From positions 1,364,001 to 1,428,000 of the forward strand of contig CANTUR010000793.1 in assembly GCA_947683625.1 (NCBI GenBank): 64,000 nt of DNA. Direction: 5' to 3'. The notes beneath the pieces were generated by a model that searched no databases, was not told the origin of the DNA, and saw only the letters and a program-made list of their open reading frames with translations. This DNA comes from Mallotus nudiflorus. Taxonomy: Eukaryota > Streptophyta > Magnoliopsida > Malpighiales > Euphorbiaceae. A program made the position numbers and the translations under genes. Of this stretch, positions 57,432 to 64,000 are shown piece after piece (position 1 is the stretch's first letter; the number at the start of each line of letters is the position of its first letter).

Positions 57432-57595
57432 TAGATGGAAGACAAATGGTTGTTATTTATTTAAAAAGCCTCTGTCAGTCAAGGGGTGTAAAATAAAGAG
57501 ACAACATAATTTCGTGTTTAAATGGTCCAAAAAAAATGTAAAGGGGTTATTTTGCTCCACAGACAAAACATTAAGGGCTTATTTGCACCTTATCC
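57432..57595. repeat. Right terminal inverted repeat of the MULE
   Basis: Inverted copy of 51994-52154; the ORF 57403-57624 merely translates it. Confidence 0.9.
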
Positions 57596-57710
57596 TAATA
57601 ACTAATTATATGTTGGGCAAATGAAACGTAAGGCTAACTTGGAAGATTAAAATAAATTTGAAATTTCATTTTCATCAAGTGTGATAACTAATTATATATT
57701 GGAATATTGG

Positions 57711-57815
57711 TTTTTTTTTTGTAACAATAACTTTTTAGGTGGAGGGGATCTGAATCCTCTACCCTTAAAGGAGCCAACCCCTTGGTTAGGACGAGTCAGC
57801 CCTAGGCAAGTAACT
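57711..57815 (-). mobile_element. Possible SINE on the minus strand
   Basis: On minus, GGATTCAGATCCCC resembles a box B, preceded by CTGACTCGTCCTAACCAAGG and followed by a short body and an A-run (T-run at 57712-57720 on plus). Box A is poor and no duplication was found; it may instead be other repeat debris. Confidence 0.3.
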
Positions 57816-58020
57816 TTTATTAGTCCATATGACTAATAAAATAAAATATTAATAAATATTTATATGGTGGTTTAGTTTAAAAAATAAAATGTATGGTGAG
57901 CTGATTGCGATGAATTTATAATATAGATTTTGTGTCTTTGAAGCATTGGATTTTTTTGAATATAAGCATATGATTGATTGTGTTAGCATGTTAATTTGAT
58001 TTCTTTGAATATTTTATTTT

Positions 58021-59065
58021 AGGGTAAAAAATGCAAATTATTTAAGTGAAATGATCATATATATGTTGGGTGTATCATTCATACACTTGATACTCTTAAG
58101 AGGTAGAGAAGAGAGTTGAGTGTTGAGGTGTTTTATTTGAATTATCTGAATCAAAGACTTAGGCCATGTTTGGTTCATGGAATGGAATAGGTGTGGAATA
58201 GAATTGTAATTATTAAGGAATAGAATAGGTATTCCTTGAATAACTATTCTTAAACAATTACTATTTCATACTTTGGTTTATAAACTATAATTACTATGAG
58301 GAATAAGCAGATTTAAGCATAAATAACATTGATATCCTTATTAATGAATTTCATTATTAGAATCAAAATTAAATAGTCATACAATTTTAGCATGTTTTAC
58401 ATAAAAAAATTAAATATATAATATATAAAAAATTAGCACATATATTTGATTTCTCTAAAATAATATAAATGCATAATAAATAAATAAATAATATTTTAAA
58501 ATTTTTTAATCATATAAATACAAACATATAAAATAAATAAATTTTATATAATTTAGCAACCAAAATCTGAGTTAAATTAAATTAAAGAAAAATACTGAAA
58601 AATCCAAATTAAATTATCCTTAAAAAAAAGCATAAACTTAAACATTAGAAGAGCTTAAACATAAAGAGAAGGGTAAAAGTGGAAATGCTCTATTCTAAGA
58701 GTAAAGAATACCTATTCTTTAGTTTTTGGAAGAATTGTTATTCCTCAAAAAATGTAGAAATGTTATTCTATGGAATTGGTATTCCATAACAAAATTTGAA
58801 CCAAAGCAAAGAATAGTTATTCCTTGTGGAATAACTATTATATTCTTAATCTATTCTGCGAACCAAACATGGCCTTAGTGCTGCTGACTTTTTGAAGATG
58901 GAGGGTAAAATGGAATCCCTGAGAGAGCAAGTGAAGAAGCTATATGAAGTTGAGAAAAAATTGAAAAAGACAAAGCAAATGAAGGAGCTTGCGTAGGGGC
59001 TTCTTACAATTGCTATGGCTATAACTATGTTCATGATAACAAGCAAGACTTTGTGCTTTATCTGA
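58021..59065 (+). pseudogene. Second GRF-type protein gene fragment, split by a MITE
   Basis: An exon starts after TTTTATTTTAG at 58021 with 'GKKCKLFK', the part of a GRF finger holding the fourth Cys; the usual Trp codon is a stop (TGA). The reading continues as 'RRELSVEVFYLNYLNQRL' to the MITE at 58162. Beyond it, skipping the MITE and one TTA, it goes on in frame with 'SAADFLKMEGKMESL', a coiled-coil, and a hydrophobic tail 'LLTIAMAITMFMI'. In-frame stops occur at 58081-58100 and 58996-58998. The first part of the finger is not found upstream. Orientation is opposite to the GRF gene at 56644-57245. Confidence 0.55.
58162..58874. mobile_element. MITE, PIF/Harbinger-like, 713 bp
   Basis: Perfect 15-bp inverted ends GGCCATGTTTGGTTC/GAACCAAACATGGCC, bordered by TTA at 58159-58161 and 58875-58877. 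Subterminal GGAATA/TATTCC inverted motifs recur. No ORF. The 3-bp TTA duplication and size fit a Tourist/Harbinger MITE. Clean TIRs suggest it is younger than the MULE fragments it interrupts. Confidence 0.85.
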
Positions 59066-59630
59066 TATATGTAATTTGCACTTATGTGTACTTCTTAATG
59101 TTAGCAGTATAATTATGTTAGCATTAGCATTATAATTATGTTATGGAAAATACAATTCAATATCCTTTAGGAGTTGGATTATTTATATTAATATGTATTA
59201 TTATGTGTTTATGTCATATGCTATTGAAGTGCTAGTTGTTTAAAATAACTTACTGTAAATTTATAGTACTTGGTGTTATCTTAAACATTATAACAAATAG
59301 TTACTGATAAATTGAACATAAAACAAGTACTCATGTACAAAGGTTATATTGCAAAAGTTCAAAAAAGCAATTAACATGCAAACTGAAAATCGACATGATA
59401 TATTATAACATCCATACTGTGATATTAGCACCTCCATACAACAAAATCCAAACACAATATAACAATAGACGTAACCATGTTTACACACCTATTTCCATAC
59501 CCATATTAGTAAAAGAAGTTCCCATTTTTAAACCATAATTCAAAGACATAGACAATCTAGCATCCTTATTATCAAATTTCAACAAAACAATTTATATTAT
59601 AGGATAAAAAAGAACAATTTGTGGTTCTTG
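59066..59630. other. AT-rich spacer in the second MULE remnant
   Basis: No coding motif. Lies between the convergent GRF and transposase fragments, in the same relative place as 56164-56643. Confidence 0.45.
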
Positions 59631-59880
59631 TCACTTCTTTCGTCCATGCTTTATACGCTTGGTGTTCCTTTGCTCTTAAAGTTGTTTGCTTGTAATAATA
59701 ACTTTCCCCTTCTATATGAGGCCCCTAGGCTTAAATCCTAACTCATTTAAACTTAATTTGAAGGTTGGTTGTGAGTTGCTCCTAATTGTCGATGATAACT
59801 TATTTCTCTTTTCAATGGGTTAAGTCATGCTTTTATAACCTCCATTTAATGGCCTAACAAAACTTGTTCCAGGCTTTATT
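59631..59880 (-). pseudogene. C-terminal fragment of a second MULE transposase
   Basis: On minus from about 59880: 'GTSFVRPLNGGYKSM', 'LSLNELGFKPRGLI' and after a stop 'KGKVIITSKQL', ending in a basic 'RIKHGRKK' and TGA at 59633-59631. The end matches the terminal 'GLHWQGRPCVTTRQLQ' motif of the transposase at 52680-56163 in style. Only about 80 codons remain, with three stops. It faces the GRF fragment at 58021-59065, giving the same convergent design as the first MULE in reverse orientation. Confidence 0.5.
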
Positions 59881-60078
59881 AAAAGAAAATACAACTTTAA
59901 GACACATAAAATTTGCACTAACCCAAAATAAATATAAACAAAATAAAAACTTCCATTTATAGTAGCAGTGCTAGTCTCCAAATTGTGATAACATCCATAA
60001 CATGTAATTTTTTATTCATATTTTTTTAATATGCTTGTTGAGCAACTGCTTTTCCTGATACCACAATTAAAGGCTTAG
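59881..60078. other. No gene seen
   Basis: AT-rich sequence between MULE debris and the LTR element. Confidence 0.4.
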
Positions 60079-60822
60079 TGTTATGGCCTACAAAGTTTAG
60101 CTCGCCCTAAGGCCTATGGTGCATGTATAAGGGTAAGAAAACTTAGCCAAGGCAACCCAAGGAGGGCTGCTTGCCACCAAGGCCAAGGCAAGTGCTTAGG
60201 AAAATGCGAGAAGACTCTAGAACATGCTAGAGGGCTGCTAGAGTTGCTAGACTCAAAGGCAAAATGCCTAGGCCAAGGAAGGAGCCTAAGAGCACATGGG
60301 AAGGCTCTAGAGAGTTGCAAAAAAATGCCAAGGCCAAATGTTGCCAGCCATGCCAAGGAGGCCATTCGGAAAGTTCCCACCAAGGAGCAAGGAAGTTTAG
60401 CATTCTAGAAGCTTTCTGATGCCTCCCGTGCATACTGCCCATGCTAGGCCATTTAATCAGCATCTAGAATGTTCACCTCAATGTACATATTAAGTAGCTT
60501 ATAGGAAAAGCTTTATACATATGTTGTTTGTAGAAATGTCTAGAATAATTAATTGTAGCCACACATTAAGGAGATGGAAACCCTATATAAAGGCCACTCC
60601 TTTCATTTATAAAAGATGATGAGAATTATTGAGAAATCTAATAGAGCCTCATTTTTACTGTCATTCAATTGCTGCCCAATTTACGTTCCAAACCTCTTGT
60701 TGCCTACTTGCTCACTTATATTCCGCTACATTCCAACTCTTAGGCTTACTTAGTTCTGCTTCACCCCCACTATAAACTAAGTGTCGTGTGTCTTAGCAAA
60801 CTATAAGGCTAAGCATATGACA
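60079..60822 (+). repeat. 5' LTR of gag-only element
   Basis: 744 bp, TGTTATGG...CATATGACA. TATA box CTATATAAAG at 60583-60592. The left part has repeated AAGGCCAAGGCAAGTGC and TCTAGAGAGTT motifs shared with the right LTR. ORFs on minus here are chance. Confidence 0.9.
60584..60591 (+). promoter_or_regulatory. TATA box of the LTR
   Basis: TATATAAA, conserved at 63236-63243 in the other LTR; 230 bp before the LTR end, so it probably marks the U3/R border. Confidence 0.7.
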
Positions 60823-60824
60823 AG

Positions 60825-60835
60825 TGGTATCAGAG
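60825..60835 (+). promoter_or_regulatory. Primer-binding site, Met-tRNA type
   Basis: TGGTATCAGAG, two bases after the LTR. Confidence 0.85.
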
Positions 60836-60837
60836 TA

Positions 60838-62433
60838 ATGATTTCAATCTTAGGTACCACTGGTTGGAGACTCAAGCAGATGTCAAGCGAGGAAGCCAAC
60901 GTTGTTGTCAATGTAGAGAAGCAACAAACTAGTGGGTGTGAGGAGGTACACTCACAACCCAAGTGAGCAAATCTAAGGCTCCAATGAGAAAGCCAATTGA
61001 AACTCGTGTGGCTAGCTTGGAGAATAGCTTAGCTAATATTTCTAGGATCGTTGGTGAGCTCAGCAACCAAGTGAACAACTTGATCCATGAGAATGATGAA
61101 ATGACCAAGGTTGCCAAGACCATGATTAAAGAACTTGGCCAAGCCTTTAGGGGAGAACTACACTCCCTAACACAAGAGTTTGTTGATCTATGAAGGAGCT
61201 TTTAGGATAAAGTGAAAGAGCTTTATAGGGAAATGGATGCCATTCATCGACATAGTCCACCTTTGACAAGTGCTACCTCAATAAGAACTTTGACCCCGCA
61301 TGGCTTGAAGGTACCAAAACCAGCCATGTATAGTGGTGCACACAATACCACTACGGTGGAAAATTTCTTGTTTGTCCTAGAATAATATTTTGAGGCGATA
61401 AATGTCAAGGATGACTTCTTAAGGATCAACAATGTTGCCATCTTCTTTAAGGATGCCGCCCAACTATGGTGGAGGCAAAAACACACTGAAAAGGGAGAAG
61501 GGGCTTTATATGGTCAACATTTAGGAGCAATTCAAGGCTGAACTCCACAAACAATTTGTGCCCTACAATGCCAATGACAAAGTGCTTAGCAAGCTTTAAC
61601 ATTTAAGGCAAATCGGTAGCATTTCGGACTACATCAAGGAGTTCACTATCCTGATGCTTGAAGCCATTGAATTGTCTAATCATTAACTCCTTTTTAACTT
61701 TAAGGATGGGCTTAACTTTAAGACCCTTGATTAAGCAATTGTTGCTGCGAAGTCCATTTGCAACTATATAGCCAAAGCCAAGGGAAAATAGCCTAACGCT
61801 ACCAATAGTAAGGGAGATAAAGAGGCCTATTCGGATGATGATGAAGGGCATCCTCGATACAGAGACAAGGGCTATAAGCACAAGGAGTACGACCATAAAA
61901 ACTTCAATGGTGGCAACTCTAAACAAGGCAAAGGTCCCTTAACCAAGAGTGTTGCTACCAAGTCTTTAAGGACATGCTTCATATGCAATGGGCCACATTA
62001 GATGCGAGATTTCCCAAACAAGCAAACCATCAATGCCATTGTGGTAAAATTTAAGAAGGCTCAGTCCCACGAGGAACTTCAAGTCGCCTTAGGTTCCTTA
62101 TAACTTATGGATAATTCAACACAAGATGGCAAAAAATGTGCTTCAATGAACTTCCTCCCTAGCATATAGTCTATAGGAGCGAAGAATCAAGGGAGGTGAA
62201 TGTCCGTTAAGGCTATAATCAAAGGAGCCATGGTTATAGCCATGCTAGACATGAGTGCTAATCATATCTATATGGCAAAGGAATTGGCTAATGAGAATGA
62301 CCTACCATACACTAAGACCCATGCCTATGCCAAATGTATGGGATCCAAATTTTCTATTGTGGGTAAAGTATACAAGGTGAGGATCATATCGATGAATGAG
62401 AAGGCAAGACTGACATACTCATTGATTCATTGA
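60838..62433 (+). pseudogene. Ty3-type Gag with protease remnant, decayed
   Basis: Starts at ATG 60838; a frame change near 60960 leads to 'VASLENSLANISRIVGELS' (coiled-coil-like), then 'LKVPKPAMYSGAHN', 'ENFLFVLE' and 'AAQLWWRQKH' (Ty3 Gag core, 61290-61480). A frame change follows, then 'SISDYIKEFTILMLEA', a Lys/Asp/Gly-rich stretch and a zinc knuckle 'CFICNGPH...DFPN' in which the last Cys is Phe (about 61975-62015). A protease-like segment at 62200-62433 has 'AMLDMSANHIYMAKELA', where the usual DTGA/DSGA triad reads DMSA, so it is inactive. Stops throughout. After 62433 about 300 bp remain before the polypurine tract, with only short protein-like tail sequence; no RT. Confidence 0.82.
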
Positions 62434-62724
62434 AAAAAAGAAAATGTACTTGGGAATCAACTTTTTACAAGCTACAAAAGCCATCGTGGTCCCATATGCC
62501 AATGCCTTATACTTTACATGAAAGGATGGGGTGATATAGGTGCCCGTTGAGGTAGAGCCAAACTTAAAATATAGGCTCTTCGATATTCGACTTTTGAAGG
62601 CATAAAGTGCAAAGGCGCCAAAGTTTACGTCAATGACAACTAGTAAAGGTGCATGAGGAACTTCCCAAGCACACCAACGCCCTAAAGCACCAAGCTTAAA
62701 GCACAACAAGGACGTTACGAGCTC

Positions 62725-62737
62725 AAGTGGGGGAGGG
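62725..62737 (+). promoter_or_regulatory. Polypurine tract
   Basis: AAGTGGGGGAGGG immediately before the right LTR. Confidence 0.85.
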
Positions 62738-63290
62738 TGTTACAGCCCACAAAGTCTGGCCCGGCCTAAGGCCTGTGGTGCATGCACAAGAGCAAGAAAA
62801 CTCAGCCAAGGCAAGCCAAGGAGCATTGTTTTCCACCAAGGCCAAGGCAAGTGCCTAGGAAATTATAGGAAGCCTTTAAAACATGGTAAAGGGCTACTAG
62901 AGTTGCTGGACTCAAGGGAAAAATGCCTAGGATAAGGAAGGAGCCCAAGAGCATGTGGGAAGGCTCTAGAGAGTTATGGAAAAATGCTAAAGCTGAATGC
63001 TACCAGCCACGCCAAGGAGGCCATTTGGAAAGTTCCTACCAATAAGCAAGAAAGCTTGGCATTCTAGAAGCTTCCCTTGCATGCTACCCATGCTAGGCCA
63101 TTCGGCCAACATCTAGAATGTTCCCACCTCAATGTATATATTAAGTAGCTTCTAGAAAAAGCTTTATACATATGTTGTTTGTAGAAATGTCTAGAACAAT
63201 GAATTGTAGCCACACATTAAGGAGGTAGAAAACTTATATAAAGGCCACTCCTCCTATTTGTAAAGGATGATAAGAATTTTTTTAGAAATC
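62738..63290 (+). repeat. 3' LTR of gag-only element, interrupted
   Basis: First 553 bp align to the left LTR (TATA box at 63236). Homology ends at AGAAATC, where TGTAATATCCCG begins. Confidence 0.88.
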
Positions 63291-64000
63291 TGTAATATCC
63301 CGTGTTTTTACATATTTTTACACTGTACCGGGATATGCAGTGTCAATAATTTTTGTATATATATTATGATATTTTCACGAGTTGATATGTATTTTAAACC
63401 TATTTTAATTACTGTGTATTATTCACAGTGTTTTACGTAAAATTTTCCCGGGACTTGCATTTTCGGGGAAATTTTCACGTAAACAATGTATTATTAATTA
63501 TTTTAAATATATTTTCGGACTTGCATGAACTCATACGTATTTTTTAATTACTAAATAAAGACTATGTGTGTGTATATTTATTAATTAGGGTTTAGTATTA
63601 CCCTAATATTTTATTAATTATTTATTAGTTTTATTGTTATTTAATTATTTTTATTTAGTATAAATTATTAAAATATTAAATTTTATGTGTGTGGTGTATA
63701 TTTAATGTGTTTAATTTAATATTATTTTATTATATAGTGTAAAGTATATATATATACATATATACATTAAAAATTGTCAAAATTATAAAGTTTGGTTTAT
63801 TTACGAAACTGCCCCTCCCTTCTCTTCTTCTTCTCCGGACGCGATCTCCACCTCCACCGTCTGTAACTTCCGTTCGCCGCCATTCAGAGTGCCTCCCGGT
63901 GAGCCACCTTCGTCCCCAACCGTTCCCCGCCGCCAGCAGCTCCCTTTTCCGTCGAGTTTGGCCGGAAATTACTTAAGAAGCCGAAAGTCGAGCTACCATC
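63291..64000. mobile_element. Start of another LTR (Ty3-like, TGTAATATCCCG type), runs off the window
   Basis: The abrupt junction inside the 3' LTR starts with TG and TGTAATATCCC, a common start of plant Ty3 (chromovirus-like) LTRs. It is followed by AT-rich U3 DNA and, at 63808-64000, a C-rich leader-like stretch (CCTCCCTTCTCTTCTTC). A small inverted pair (ATATCCCG/CGGGATAT) lies at 63295-63347. The other end and the coding region are not visible. Confidence 0.55.

Larger units (their letters stand above)
51994..57595 (+). mobile_element. Mutator-like element (MULE) with ~160-bp terminal inverted repeats and two convergent genes
   Basis: Left repeat 51994-52154 and right repeat 57432-57595 are inverted copies beginning GGAAAAGGTGCAAATAAGCC and GGATAAGGTGCAAATAAGCC, about 80% alike by eye over 160 bp. 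The flanks AAAAAACTA (51983-51991) and TAATAACTA (57596-57604) agree at 7 of 9 bases, as an aged 9-bp MULE duplication would; placing it leaves two unassigned bases at the left. Inside: a MuDR/MULE-SWIM transposase gene on plus and a GRF-zinc-finger gene on minus. Both decayed, so the element is an immobile fossil. Confidence 0.88.
60079..63290 (+). mobile_element. Non-autonomous LTR retrotransposon with gag and protease remnant only (TR-GAG-like)
   Basis: Left LTR 60079-60822 and right LTR from 62738, both starting TGTTA(T/C)(G/A)GCC. Primer site TGGTATCAGAG at 60825, polypurine tract AAGTGGGGGAGGG at 62725-62737. The 1.9-kb interior encodes a Ty3-type Gag and a damaged protease but no RT, RNase H or integrase, so it would need a partner in trans. 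The right LTR stops at 63290, where another LTR begins; its remaining ~190 bp should lie beyond the window if this is an insertion. Confidence 0.85.

Noticed and set aside
60114..60463. Minus-strand ORFs rich in Leu/Ala/Trp in the LTR
   Set aside because: They lie in a duplicated non-coding LTR and carry no domain.

Overview
This is an AT-rich flowering-plant nuclear sequence, probably eudicot. It is made almost entirely of nested and broken transposable elements, with one island of two host genes. Evidence for a plant: Tat-lineage Ty3 and Sirevirus-like Copia retrotransposons, plant L1-type LINE debris, MULE and hAT transposons, Harbinger-like MITEs, and intron-bearing host genes with plant splice sites. 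I saw no operon, CRISPR array or organellar gene set.

Layout. 1-1738: 5' part of a hAT (TTF/ZMYM-type) transposon on the minus strand. 1809-15703: a 13.9-kb Tat (Ogre-like) Ty3 element on the minus strand, delimited by a perfect ACTAT target-site duplication (TSD). It keeps RT, RNase H, a second RNase H and integrase, has lost gag, and carries two intron-containing plus-strand (antisense) genes beyond integrase. 16529-17261: a LINE-like 3' fragment. 17546-18037: a MITE. 18911-32155: a Sirevirus-like Copia element on the plus strand (TSD GAATA), split by a 3.7-kb non-coding insertion (22363-26080) that itself holds a probable solo LTR (23029-24546). 32770-41995: a second Tat-type element on the minus strand (TSD TTTAT), again with an antisense intron-containing gene. 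42353-44046: a 5'-truncated LINE with an 11-bp TSD.

Host genes. 45097-49152 (+): a membrane-anchored dual-specificity-phosphatase-like protein in two exons separated by a 3.3-kb intron. 50897-51737 (-): the iron-sulfur assembly protein ISCA1 in three exons. The two genes converge.

Right part. 51994-57595: a decayed MULE with ~160-bp terminal inverted repeats, a MuDR/MULE-SWIM transposase gene on plus, and a convergent GRF-zinc-finger gene on minus. It begins about 255 bp upstream of the ISCA1 start codon. About 58000-59880: remains of a second MULE of the same two-gene design in opposite orientation, interrupted by a 713-bp Harbinger-like MITE. 60079-63290: an LTR element with only gag and a protease remnant (TR-GAG-like). 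Its right LTR is cut at 63291 by another LTR that runs off the window.

Most interesting: (1) antisense cargo genes with apparently preserved spliceosomal introns in two unrelated Tat elements, each also with tandem repeats in its 3' UTR; (2) a convergent MULE transposase plus GRF/coiled-coil/transmembrane gene pair, seen twice. All element ORFs are interrupted. Exon limits and domain names come from reading translations by eye; no database search was run.
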